The notes beneath the pieces are model-generated. The model saw nothing but the letters and a program-made list of their open reading frames with translations, was not told where the DNA came from and did not search any database. Shown here one piece after another: positions 29,105-36,446 of a stretch of 40,712 nt of DNA (position 1 is its first letter; each line of letters begins with the position of its first letter). This DNA comes from a virus, in the IMG/VR virus record IMGVR_UViG_3300036466_000091, positions 1 through 40,712 of that record. One strand, written 5' to 3'. The position numbers and the translations under genes are program-made.

Positions 29105-29133
29105 ATATTAATCTAGCCGGCAGTCAGTGTCTA
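29105..29133 (-). promoter_or_regulatory. Leftward early-class promoter next to the iteron region
   Basis: Minus strand: -35 TAGACA, a 17-bp spacer, -10 TAATAT. A TATACTAG sequence overlaps it, in line with the other early promoters. It fires away from the origin candidate into the early operon. Confidence 0.75.
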
Positions 29134-29209
29134 GCTGTTATTGCGCGCAAACACGAAATAAAGCGCCGCCACTTGAAGCTCCGTTAGAGAGCCACGATTC
29201 ACCTGGAAA

Positions 29210-29606
29210 CTGTTCGTTATTCCACGACACGAAACACGAAACAAAACCCGGCACCTGTACGTTCCACCCCACTCTATAGAGTGGGGGGTGGAATGTTTCG
29301 GTCGTGCAACTGTAAAAAATTCAGAACATTAGCGAAACAACCCTGTGTTTTGTGCGCCTATTAAACCCAGTAAAATCAAGCATTTAGACCGAAACAAACG
29401 AAACAAGCCTGGAATGTTTCGGTGTTTCGTTAGCTTGCTACTGTTCGTTATTCCACAAAAAACGAAACAAAAACTGCTTGTTTCGGTGCCTGTTTTTGAG
29501 GCTTCCTTGTTTCGCTAGAATCGTCGTAAGTCATTGATTTATAAGGGTTCGCAAAAACACCGAAACATCGTTAGGAAGCTATCGATGTTTCGTTAGCTTG
29601 CTATGC
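29210..29606. other. Putative replication origin with 13 CGAAACA iterons
   Basis: Thirteen copies of CGAAACA in either orientation lie at 29230, 29237, 29294, 29333, 29390, 29399, 29415, 29423, 29463, 29479, 29508, 29561 and 29586 (start of each). Chance would give about 0.04 in 363 bp. There are also two copies of CTGTTCGTTATTCCAC and two of TGTTTCGTTAGCTTGCTA. The area has no gene and lies between the early promoter and the RepA-like gene, as in iteron origins. Confidence 0.65.
29262..29293. other. Long hairpin inside the origin region
   Basis: TTCCACCCC and ACTCTATAGAGT form a palindromic stem with GGGG(GG)TGGAA: twelve bases of perfect palindrome, four more C-G pairs, then five more pairs across a two-base bulge. 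It directly touches an iteron (29294). There is no T-run, so it is not a terminator. Confidence 0.7.
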
Positions 29607-29639
29607 ATTATGTTGGTGCGCGCGTAAGCATCAGTCATT

Positions 29640-29663
29640 AAAAAGCCCGCAGTTAGCGGGCTG
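29640..29663 (-). terminator. Rho-independent terminator after the primase-helicase gene
   Basis: Minus strand: AGCCCGC and GCGGGCT pair around TAACT, followed by TTTTTAATG. It is about 20 bases after the stop and protects the origin region from that transcript. Confidence 0.85.
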
Positions 29664-29680
29664 TAGGCGTATCGTGTTGC

Positions 29681-31153
29681 TTAGAAAGGGTCGGCTCTGG
29701 TTATCTTGCCGGCTTCATCCATTGAAACCCACTCTTCTTCGATCAGGTGCTTTAGTGAGCGGTTGAACTGCACTCTGGCGCTGTCGGATTTGCCGCCCAT
29801 TGCGTGATAGAACGAATCACGCACCAGCTCCTTCATTACCCAGTCATCGCCAGTTCGCGCCATTTCTCGCGCTACTAAGTTGTTGAGCGTTTGGTTGGTG
29901 CCGTTTAGGTCTTGGCGTTCATGGCTTGCGGCTTGGTCATGTTTCGGCACCAGGCTAACCATTGGGCGGCCCTTGCTATCCTTGCGGCCAATGTCTACGG
30001 ACTCAAGCTTGAAGCCCATATCTTCAATCGGGTCGCTGTCTTTTGCTTTTGTGCAGGTCAGCTTTGTGACCTTCTTTCCACTACTCGTTACCTTGAACTC
30101 AAAGTCACATGCCGCACGCAATGCAGAAGAGCCGCGTGCGCCTTTCTCTGCGTCTTTGCCGCTATGGTGGATGACTAGGACGGTTGCGCCTGTTACGTCG
30201 CGTATACGGTCACAGGCGCGGACGAATGCGCCCATCTCTGCTGCGCTATTTTCATCGCCGGCAAATGTACGCGCCAGGGTGTCGATAACCACCAGGCGGA
30301 TCGGGTCATTTAGCTCTTCTGCCGCTGTCAGGCATAGATCCACGAGCAGCTGGCATTCGAGCGCATCATTGATCGTTACTGCCGTGCCGAGTATGCCGAG
30401 GTTGCGCAAAGGTAACTGGTAACGGATCTCCCACGCCTTTTTACGCAGGTGCAAGCCTGCCGCGCCTTCTGCGCCGATGTAGATAACGTGGCCCGGGTTA
30501 TCAGTGTCGCGGTCGTGCCACTTTTTAGCGCCGGCAATACTTGCGGCCATATCTAGCGCAAGGAATGACTTGTAAGCGCCGGACGGGCCAAATATCACGC
30601 CGAATGCATCAGCAGGAAGCACGCCATCAATTAGCCATTGCTGATTGGCGATAGTGTCAAGCGCTGAATCTGAATCGTATGCCAGGCGCTTTGCTAGCGG
30701 GTTTTCTTCCTGCTCTTCTGGCTCGCTTGCGTTGAGTGCTTCAAGCTGCGCATTGGCTTCTTGAAGTCGCTGGTGAGCATCGGCCAGCTGGGCAATGTCG
30801 GCGTCGGCTAAGTCTTCTTTAAGTGCTTGAGCGGCTGCAATGTCAACGATCAGCTTTGCATGGTCGCGAGCCGATGAAGCCGCCTGTATTTGGTACTCTC
30901 TGCGCTTTGCTGGGTTTAGTGAGTCCGTGAATAGGTCTGATAGGCGCAGGTCTACCGCCTCGACAACCTCGCGAGCATCGCAGCCTGCAAAGCAGTGCAC
31001 TAGGACGCGACCGTCTTTCTCTGCAACCGTTAAGCAGTCGTGCCCGCCATGAGCCGGGCAACTCGACATCCAGCCGTTTCCTGACTTCTTGACGTTAGCA
31101 AGCCGGCTCAACAATAAATCAGCCGCGCCGCCGTGCGTGTGTTTGTGCTTCAT
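29681..31153 (-). CDS. Primase-helicase: CHC2-like zinc domain plus RepA/AAA_25 ATPase
   Basis: 490 residues. The N-terminal zinc site uses Cys32, His35, Cys54 and Cys58 (SSCPAHGG, VHCFAGC), as in primase zinc-binding domains. A coiled linker (residues 95-150) leads to an AAA_25/RepA-type hexameric helicase: Walker A GPSGAYKS (residues 189-196), Walker B RLVVIDTLAR and the sensor block TVLVIHHSGKDAEKGARGSS. The C-terminal 80 residues look winged-helix-like. A full primase polymerase domain is not evident, so priming may be partial. The neighbouring iteron region is a natural site for its action. A small Cro-like gene precedes it in the same operon. Confidence 0.88.
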   Translation of the reverse strand: MKHKHTHGGAADLLLSRLANVKKSGNGWMSSCPAHGGHDCLTVAEKDGRVLVHCFAGCDAREVVEAVDLRLSDLFTDSLNPAKRREYQIQAASSARDHAKLIVDIAAAQALKEDLADADIAQLADAHQRLQEANAQLEALNASEPEEQEENPLAKRLAYDSDSALDTIANQQWLIDGVLPADAFGVIFGPSGAYKSFLALDMAASIAGAKKWHDRDTDNPGHVIYIGAEGAAGLHLRKKAWEIRYQLPLRNLGILGTAVTINDALECQLLVDLCLTAAEELNDPIRLVVIDTLARTFAGDENSAAEMGAFVRACDRIRDVTGATVLVIHHSGKDAEKGARGSSALRAACDFEFKVTSSGKKVTKLTCTKAKDSDPIEDMGFKLESVDIGRKDSKGRPMVSLVPKHDQAASHERQDLNGTNQTLNNLVAREMARTGDDWVMKELVRDSFYHAMGGKSDSARVQFNRSLKHLIEEEWVSMDEAGKITRADPF

Positions 31154-31180
31154 CCTTTCGCCCTCTATGGCTTTGGGCTT

Positions 31181-31366
31181 TTATTGTTGGATGTCGCCCT
31201 GTGCTTCAACCCAATCACTGAGCTTTTCGAGCGTTCGGTACTGCGGGTTCGTATCGATTCCGCTGGCGATGCGCCACACCTGCTGATAATGAATACCGGT
31301 CTCTTTTGCGCAGGTGGACAGGCTGGCGGTTTTGAGTGCTTCTTTGATCTGTTTGATATTGAGCAT
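31181..31366 (-). CDS. Small Cro-like DNA-binding regulator
   Basis: 61 residues with a helix-turn-helix core IKEALKTASLSTCAKETGIH then YQQVWRIASGID, as in phage Cro/CI-type and YdaS-like repressors. It is transcribed leftward with the primase-helicase and faces the rightward helicase operon across a 92-bp gap that contains an inverted repeat. It probably controls the rightward promoter, and perhaps its own. The repressor is small and has no dimer or cleavage domain, so a full lysogeny switch is not indicated. Confidence 0.75.
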   Translation of the reverse strand: MLNIKQIKEALKTASLSTCAKETGIHYQQVWRIASGIDTNPQYRTLEKLSDWVEAQGDIQQ

Positions 31367-31370
31367 TTGG

Positions 31371-31427
31371 TTTCAACTCATGCGGTTAAATTTACAGGTT
31401 GAAAGGTTAGGGTGATCAGTCTAGGAT
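31371..31427 (+). promoter_or_regulatory. Rightward promoter with overlapping operator
   Basis: An inverted repeat TTTCAAC (31371-31377) and GTTGAAA (31398-31404) has one half-site overlapping the -35. The promoter is TTGAAA, a 17-bp spacer, TAGGAT (31399-31427), about 30 bases before the helicase ATG. This is a good target for the Cro-like protein. Confidence 0.65.
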
Positions 31428-31458
31428 TGCAAGCACTTAAACGAACCGAGGGTATAGA

Positions 31459-33234
31459 ATGGAAATCAGGCTGCGGGATTATCAGAATGAGGTATATGAA
31501 AAGGTTGTCGCTCACTTTCGCTCTAAGGAAGGCGCGAATCCTGCAATCGTTGACATGTCAGTGGGCAGCGGGAAGACGGCGCTTGCTGCCTTCCTTGCAA
31601 AGCACACCGCTGATAAAGGTGGCCGGGTGATGATTCTTGCCCGTCAAGGCGAGCTAGTGCAGCAAGACGGCGAGTTTGCCGAGATGATTGGCGTCAAGGT
31701 CAGCTATTACAGCGCGTCGCTAGGGGCCAAGAGTGTACGCCATAGCGTTATTGCAGGCACAGAGGGAACCGTGGCGAGGCAGCTTGATAAGGCGTTCGCC
31801 AGCTGGTTGCCTGACCTTGTGCTGGTTGATGAGTGCCACCAGGCCGACCATGAAGACGAAAGCACCATGATGATGCGCATCATGCTGCACTTCCAAACGC
31901 TAAACCCGAAGGTTCGCATCCTTGGCCTTACTGGCTCGCCTTTTCGTGGAACCGAGACGATCATCGGTGACTTCTGGTCTAAGTGCCTGGCGAGTATTCC
32001 GACCGAGTTTCTTGTTAATGACGGCTGGCTTGTCCCTGTTCATTTTGGCTGGCCTGAGCATGACGAGGACTCATTCGACTTTAGCAAGCTGGAGCAGGAA
32101 AATGGCGGGCTTGAGTTTACCGATGCTCAGATGGATAAATTCCGCGCAGGGGATCCAACAAAGACCGAGCGCATCATGGCGGAGGTCGTCCAGCGCACCG
32201 CTGATGATCTTGGCGTTTTGATTTTTGCGCAGACCAAGAAGCACTGCGCGGAAATTTCCGGGGCTTTGCCGCCTGGAAGCTGGGCAATTATCACCGACGA
32301 TACGCCAGACAAGGAGCGGGCCGAGTCGCTGGCAAAAGCAAAGACCGGCGCAATCAAATACATGATCAACGTCGCAGTCTTGACCACGGGCGTTGATGTG
32401 CCTTATTGGCAGTCGATCGTATACCTTCGACCTGTCGGATCGCTGGTTCTGCTCATCCAGTCTATCGGGCGAATCCTGCGCCTACTGATCGAATCGGGGG
32501 CAGACATGGGTGCGCTTGATGCAGAAGGTCGCGCCGCTGAAATCGCCGCAAGCCGCAAGCCGTTCGGTCGCGTGTATGACTATGCCGGCGTAATGGATCG
32601 GCTTGGGCACCTTTACGAGAATCCGATGCTGGCTCAGGCACAATATGAGTGCGCAAAACGTGAAGGCTCGACCATCGTATGTCCGCGCTGCAATTGCGAG
32701 AACAGCGACAAGGCCAGGCGATGCATTGGCGTCGATTCATCCGGCGTGCGCTGCGATTTTTTCTGGATCAAGCAAGACTGCCGAAAGTGTGGCGCACCCA
32801 ATGACGTGACCGCTCGCGATTGCCGCGTTTGTGGGGAGCAGTTGATTGATCCGAACGCCAAGCTACTCCACAAAGCGTACACCGACAGCGAAATGGTGCC
32901 GCTTGCTGATATGCAGATGGAGCCGACCAAAAACGGCGGGCTGCTGGTGCGTTATGTGCTGGATATGGAAAAGCCCGAACATGGCTGGCCTGTTGAGTTT
33001 TACAGCCCAGGTGGATCGCCAACGGCTAAGCGTGTTTGGTACAACCAGTTCGTCAAGTCACACGTGCGTGATGCATCCTGGCAATCGAAAATCTACCCGA
33101 TGGGCGTGGCTGGCATTCTCAAGATGAAGGCTGCTTTTGATAAACCAACCCACATCACGTACCGGATAAACGAAAAGGGAAAGTTTGTGATTGGTCGTAA
33201 GCGGTTTATTAGCGGGCGGGAGGAAGGGAAGTGA
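31459..33234 (+). CDS. SF2 DNA helicase with zinc ribbons
   Basis: 591 residues; GAGG lies before the ATG. Helicase motifs run in order: Q-like RLRDYQNEVY, Walker A SVGSGKT (Lys39), DECH (LVLVDECHQAD, about 122-130), LTGSPFRG (III), TTGVDVPY and motif VI QSIGRILR. The last third contains two zinc ribbons (CPRCNCEN, then CRKCGAPN and CRVCGEQ). This is the ResIII/DEAD-like helicase found in many Pseudomonas siphophages next to a VRR-NUC nuclease. It probably unwinds DNA at the fork or in recombination. It is the first gene of the rightward replication operon. Confidence 0.88.
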   Translation: MEIRLRDYQNEVYEKVVAHFRSKEGANPAIVDMSVGSGKTALAAFLAKHTADKGGRVMILARQGELVQQDGEFAEMIGVKVSYYSASLGAKSVRHSVIAGTEGTVARQLDKAFASWLPDLVLVDECHQADHEDESTMMMRIMLHFQTLNPKVRILGLTGSPFRGTETIIGDFWSKCLASIPTEFLVNDGWLVPVHFGWPEHDEDSFDFSKLEQENGGLEFTDAQMDKFRAGDPTKTERIMAEVVQRTADDLGVLIFAQTKKHCAEISGALPPGSWAIITDDTPDKERAESLAKAKTGAIKYMINVAVLTTGVDVPYWQSIVYLRPVGSLVLLIQSIGRILRLLIESGADMGALDAEGRAAEIAASRKPFGRVYDYAGVMDRLGHLYENPMLAQAQYECAKREGSTIVCPRCNCENSDKARRCIGVDSSGVRCDFFWIKQDCRKCGAPNDVTARDCRVCGEQLIDPNAKLLHKAYTDSEMVPLADMQMEPTKNGGLLVRYVLDMEKPEHGWPVEFYSPGGSPTAKRVWYNQFVKSHVRDASWQSKIYPMGVAGILKMKAAFDKPTHITYRINEKGKFVIGRKRFISGREEGK

Positions 33235-33662
33235 TCGAATGCATCCCCGGCGATTACCTAACCTTTCGCCCAGTCGAAAACCCGAAAGCCTGCCGAAAGG
33301 AATGGAACGAACAGGTCGATTTTATCGCTTGGCTTCGCGAGTTTTATCCCGGCTACGCGGCGATGACGCTGCACCCGGCAAACGAAGGCGACATTCTTCC
33401 GCAGTACCGGCAGCAGCAGATAAAGGCCGGGTTGCTAAAGGGTGCTAGCGACGTGATCATTCTAAAGTCAGGAGCTAACCACGCCGCCGGACTTATCGAG
33501 CTTAAACGCCGCTGGAGGAAGTCAAAGCCAACGCCAGAGCAATGCGACCTTCTGCGCCTAGCTGCTGCCGATGGAAAGTTCGCAGCGGTTGCGCATGGTG
33601 CTGACGCCGCTAAAGTGGCATTCCTTTTTTATGCAACTGGGTGCTTGCACGACCGTGTTTAG
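33231..33662 (+). CDS. VRR-NUC domain nuclease
   Basis: 143 residues from a GTG that overlaps the helicase stop (GTGA). The VRR-NUC core is visible: KGASDVIILKSGANHAAGLI followed by ELKRRWRKSKPTPEQ, with catalytic Asp, Glu and Lys (SDV, IELK). VRR-NUC proteins are PD-(D/E)XK nucleases that cut branched DNA. It is coupled to the helicase, so the two probably act together. The next gene has its own promoter, which overlaps the end of this one. Confidence 0.85.
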   Translation: MIECIPGDYLTFRPVENPKACRKEWNEQVDFIAWLREFYPGYAAMTLHPANEGDILPQYRQQQIKAGLLKGASDVIILKSGANHAAGLIELKRRWRKSKPTPEQCDLLRLAAADGKFAAVAHGADAAKVAFLFYATGCLHDRV

Positions 33663-33673
33663 TCTAGTAAGAT
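33645..33673 (+). promoter_or_regulatory. Rightward promoter for the recombination genes
   Basis: -35 TTGCAC, a 17-bp spacer with AGTCTAG, -10 TAAGAT. The -35 and spacer overlap the stop of the VRR-NUC gene, the same economy seen at 18340 and 21421. The exonuclease ATG is about 30 bases further on. Confidence 0.65.
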
Positions 33674-33703
33674 TGTATTACTTTCAACGCAGGGGTAGAA
33701 AAA

Positions 33704-34528
33704 ATGCAAGTAGGAATTTACACACGCGAACAGCTCAGCAATGAGCAGTACCACGCGAGCGCAGGTATCAGCAAAAGTGGCCTTGATCTTATTGACCGAA
33801 GCCCCGCGCACTTCAAGGCAAAAAGCTTTGAAAGCACGCGAGCAATGGAAATTGGTACAGCGATCCATACCGCTATTCTTGAGCCTGAAATCTATACAGG
33901 TGATTACGCTGTAATTGATTGCGAAGACCGTCGCAGTGCAATTTATAAAGCCGCATGCAAAGAGCGCGCCAGTTCAAATGTCTTGACGCAGGCAGAAGGC
34001 GACCGTGTAAGCGGCATGTTTGATGCTGTTTATTCGCACAAGCCAGCGCGCGCAATCATGGATGCTCCAGGTCGCAATGAATTGAGCGTGTACGCTAAAG
34101 ACCCTGAAACCGGCGTTTTGGTTAAGTGCCGTTTCGATCGTCTGCTTGATTGCGGCATTGCTGCGGATCTTAAAAAGACCCAGGACGCGCGGCCTGATGC
34201 CTTTACGCGAGCAATCGACAATTACCGCTATTACGTGCAGGCCGCGTTCTATATGGACGTTTACAAATGGGCGACCGGCGAAACATTGCAGGCATTTAAG
34301 CTCATCGCAATCGAAGAGTCTGCGCCACACGGCTGCCGTGTTTATCAGATTGATGACCTTTCAATTGAGTTCGGTCGCATGGCATACCGTAGCGCGCTGA
34401 ACACTTACGCCGACTGCCTGGCTAAAGACATCTGGCCGGCATACGCAGAAGACGAGCAAGAAATCGGCATCAGTAATTGGCTGGTGAGCAAAATTGAAGA
34501 ATCAATGGAGGTGCAATTAGATGACTGA
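33704..34528 (+). CDS. RecE/DUF3799-like PD-(D/E)XK exonuclease
   Basis: 274 residues. The opening YTREQLSNEQYHASAGISKS followed by SPAHFKAKSFESTRAMEIGT, then AIHTAILEPE, is the DUF3799/RecE-type start. Catalytic residues lie in VLVKCRFDRLLDCGIAADLK (Asp, then D-L-K) and YVQAAFYMDVY. It is expected to resect 5' ends of double-stranded DNA so that a partner anneals the strands. The stop overlaps the next gene (eight bases), which supports a partnership with that protein. Confidence 0.85.
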   Translation: MQVGIYTREQLSNEQYHASAGISKSGLDLIDRSPAHFKAKSFESTRAMEIGTAIHTAILEPEIYTGDYAVIDCEDRRSAIYKAACKERASSNVLTQAEGDRVSGMFDAVYSHKPARAIMDAPGRNELSVYAKDPETGVLVKCRFDRLLDCGIAADLKKTQDARPDAFTRAIDNYRYYVQAAFYMDVYKWATGETLQAFKLIAIEESAPHGCRVYQIDDLSIEFGRMAYRSALNTYADCLAKDIWPAYAEDEQEIGISNWLVSKIEESMEVQLDD

Positions 34529-35096
34529 TGCAACCAATTTGCGCGACACAATCGCGCCAAAGTCTGACCGCGTGAACGCTGACGACTTCCTGGCCGGCCC
34601 TGAAACCGTGACCATTACCGCTGTAAAGCGTGGCGATGCCGATACACCTGTTGCGATCCATATCGAAGGTCGCAAGCCGTACTACCCATGCAAATCAATG
34701 CGCCGCGTACTGATTAGCGCGTGGGGTGATAACGGGCCTGACTGGGTTGGTAACTCGATGACCCTTTATACTGACCCGTCTGTCAAGTTTGGCGGCGTGG
34801 CAGTCGGCGGGATTCGTATCAGCCACCTGTCGAATATTGAAAGCGATCTTTCGTTAGCGCTTACCGCTACCCGTGGAAAGCGTGCGCCGTTCACCGTTCG
34901 CAAGCTGGCCGCAAAGCAAGTATCGGCATATCCGGCCGAACAATTCGCTGAAAAACTGCCAGCCATGCGCCAGGCAATAGCAGATGGCAAGATGGACGCA
35001 GCAAAGGTTATCGCGCATTGCGAAAAAACCGGAAAATTAACCGAAGAACAAAAGGCAGCGATCCGCGCGCCTATCACTGAGGAACCGCAACAATGA
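34521..35096 (+). CDS. Recombination-module protein of unknown function
   Basis: 191 residues. The conserved core is GRKPYYPCKSMRRVLISAWG, then NSMTLYTDPSVKFGGVAVGG and IRISHLSNIESDLSLALTAT. The C-terminal part is a helical segment (QFAEKLPAMRQAIADGKMDA). It is placed between the exonuclease and the SSB, where lambda-like phages encode a strand-annealing protein, so it may be an annealing partner of an unnamed type. I do not recognise a Red-beta, Erf or RecT signature, so the role is inferred from neighbours only. The start overlaps the exonuclease stop and the stop overlaps the SSB ATG. Confidence 0.6.
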   Translation: MTDATNLRDTIAPKSDRVNADDFLAGPETVTITAVKRGDADTPVAIHIEGRKPYYPCKSMRRVLISAWGDNGPDWVGNSMTLYTDPSVKFGGVAVGGIRISHLSNIESDLSLALTATRGKRAPFTVRKLAAKQVSAYPAEQFAEKLPAMRQAIADGKMDAAKVIAHCEKTGKLTEEQKAAIRAPITEEPQQ

Positions 35097-35512
35097 ACCT
35101 ATTCGCAGCAACAGGGAACCTTGGCAAAGACTGCCGCAAAGGCGAAGTAAGTGGCACAGCCGTGCTGAATTTCAGCATTGGCGTTAAGTCTGGCTATGGC
35201 GACAAAGAGCAAACCCTGTGGGTCGATTGCGCTCTTTGGGGTAAGCAGGCAGAAAGCAAGCTTGCTGATTATCTTGTCAAGGGTCAGAGGGTTGCCGTTA
35301 CTGGTGAGCTTGGCCAGCGCGAACACGAAGGCAAAAACTACCTGACTCTGCGCGTTGCCTCGATTGATCTTTGCGGCGGCAAGAGTGAAGGCGGTTCGCA
35401 GGCAGTACCACAACAGTCTGCGCAAAAGCCACAGCAAAGCCAGCAAGGTACGAATGGCCCCGACGCATTCGACGACGACATCCCATTTAGCCAACTGCAT
35501 TACCTGGCTTAA
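35093..35512 (+). CDS. ssb: Single-stranded DNA-binding protein
   Basis: 139 residues. The OB-fold opening MNLFAATGNLGKDCRKGEVS, then LNFSIGVKSGYG and LWVDCALWGKQAE, LADYLVKGQRVAVTGELG, follow SSB. The Q/S-rich linker (PQQSAQKPQQSQQGTNG) leads to an acidic tip DAFDDDIPF, the partner-binding tail. It does not end right at DIPF but runs on with SQLHYLA, an unusual extension. A forward terminator follows. Confidence 0.92.
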   Translation: MNLFAATGNLGKDCRKGEVSGTAVLNFSIGVKSGYGDKEQTLWVDCALWGKQAESKLADYLVKGQRVAVTGELGQREHEGKNYLTLRVASIDLCGGKSEGGSQAVPQQSAQKPQQSQQGTNGPDAFDDDIPFSQLHYLA

Positions 35513-35519
35513 ACAATAA

Positions 35520-35546
35520 CCGCCCGCCACAACGGCGGGCATTTTT
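35520..35546 (+). terminator. Rightward terminator after ssb
   Basis: Plus strand: GCCCGCC and GGCGGGC stem around ACAAC, followed by ATTTTT. It precedes the dUTPase ribosome site (GGAG) directly, so the dUTPase depends on read-through. Confidence 0.8.
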
Positions 35547-35558
35547 GGAGTGATAGGA

Positions 35559-35978
35559 ATGAAACTAAAACGAATAGGCGGTCACCCGCTAGTGATGCCA
35601 ACACGCGCAACAGAAGGCAGCGCAGGATATGACCTTTCGAGCGCCATCGAATGCGATATATACCCAGGGCAGCGCATGGTTGTTAAGACTGGTTTTGCAT
35701 GGCAGTTTCCTGGCGGCTATTCCGGGCAGATATGGCCCAGATCCGGGTTATCCGCAAAACACGGGATTGATGTTCTCGCCGGTCTTATTGATAACGACTA
35801 CCGTGGTGAGGTCGGTGTCGTGCTGATCAATCATGGTGATCATGTTTTTCATATCAGTATTGGCGACCGTATCGCGCAGATGGTTTTGATTGCGCCGGGC
35901 GCTTTCGCTCCGTCTCTGGTTGAGGTTTTAGAAGAAACCCGGCGCGGCGATGGTGGATTCGGGAGTACGGGGAAATGA
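35559..35978 (+). CDS. dut: dUTPase (dUTP diphosphatase)
   Basis: 139 residues from the ATG with GGAG nine bases upstream; an earlier GTG lacks a site. All five trimeric dUTPase motifs are visible: SAGYDLSS, PRSGLSAK, LIDNDYRGEVGVVLIN, GDRIAQMV and the C-terminal RGDGGFGSTG. It keeps uracil out of phage DNA by converting dUTP to dUMP, which is used for dTTP synthesis. The enzyme looks complete. The next gene overlaps its stop (ATGA). Confidence 0.95.
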   Translation: MKLKRIGGHPLVMPTRATEGSAGYDLSSAIECDIYPGQRMVVKTGFAWQFPGGYSGQIWPRSGLSAKHGIDVLAGLIDNDYRGEVGVVLINHGDHVFHISIGDRIAQMVLIAPGAFAPSLVEVLEETRRGDGGFGSTGK

Positions 35979-36133
35979 ACCCACGCAAAGGCCAACCACG
36001 CCGCAAAGTGACCGACGAACAAGCGCGTGAGATACGCGAGAACCGCAAAGGCTTAACCCGTCGCAAGTTGGCAGAGGAAACCGGCGTTAATTTCCACACG
36101 GTTTGCTATGTGCTGGACAAGGCGCGGTATTGA
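35975..36133 (+). CDS. Small HTH protein
   Basis: 52 residues from the ATG in an ATGA overlap with dUTPase. The sequence KVTDEQAREIRENRKGLTRR then KLAEETGVNFHTVCYVL is a helix-turn-helix of the homeodomain-like, transposase type often found next to HNH genes. It ends by overlapping the next ATG (TGATG). A DNA-binding role is inferred. Confidence 0.65.
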   Translation: MNPRKGQPRRKVTDEQAREIRENRKGLTRRKLAEETGVNFHTVCYVLDKARY

Positions 36134-36321
36134 TGCCGGCACCGATAAACCCTGCGCGCGGCGCTGAGTTGCCGCACGCTAAGCTAACGCCTGAGAAGGT
36201 CGCAGTGATACGGATACGCGCCAGCATGGGCGTATCACAGCGCAAGATGGCCAAAGAGTATGGCGTGCATCACAACACGATTAACCGGGCAATTTCGTAC
36301 CAAAACTGGTGGCATTTGTGA
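36133..36321 (+). CDS. Small HTH protein
   Basis: 62 residues from the ATG of a TGATG overlap; a longer frame that begins inside the previous gene is rejected. Residues 15-55 (KLTPEKVAVIRIRASMGVSQ then RKMAKEYGVHHNTINRAISY) form a second helix-turn-helix of the same type as the upstream protein. The two neighbours share the V-x-E/x-I-R pattern, so they may come from an old duplication. Role: probable DNA binding. Confidence 0.65.
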   Translation: MPAPINPARGAELPHAKLTPEKVAVIRIRASMGVSQRKMAKEYGVHHNTINRAISYQNWWHL

Positions 36322-36446
36322 AACGCAACTGGCAGGTTAAGGTGGTAGGAAAACCGCCTTTTACAATGGGCGGAATTGAGAATTGGGAAGACGCGCATCA
36401 TGTGTGTTTTTCTATCTGGGGTTGTCGTCTGGAGTGGGTGAAATGA
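36318..36446 (+). CDS. Very small protein, coupled
   Basis: 42 residues from a GTG that overlaps the upstream stop (GTGA); its stop overlaps the DUF4942 start (ATGA). It reads MKRNWQVKVVGKPPFTMGGI then ENWEDAHHVCFSIWGCRLEW. This pattern (WQVKVVGKPPF) is seen in short phage proteins of unknown role. Overlaps at both ends are the main support. Confidence 0.55.
   Translation: MKRNWQVKVVGKPPFTMGGIENWEDAHHVCFSIWGCRLEWVK

Noticed and set aside
29210-29606. CRISPR-like repeat array
   Set aside because: The repeats are heptamers in both orientations with uneven spacing, which is not a CRISPR pattern.
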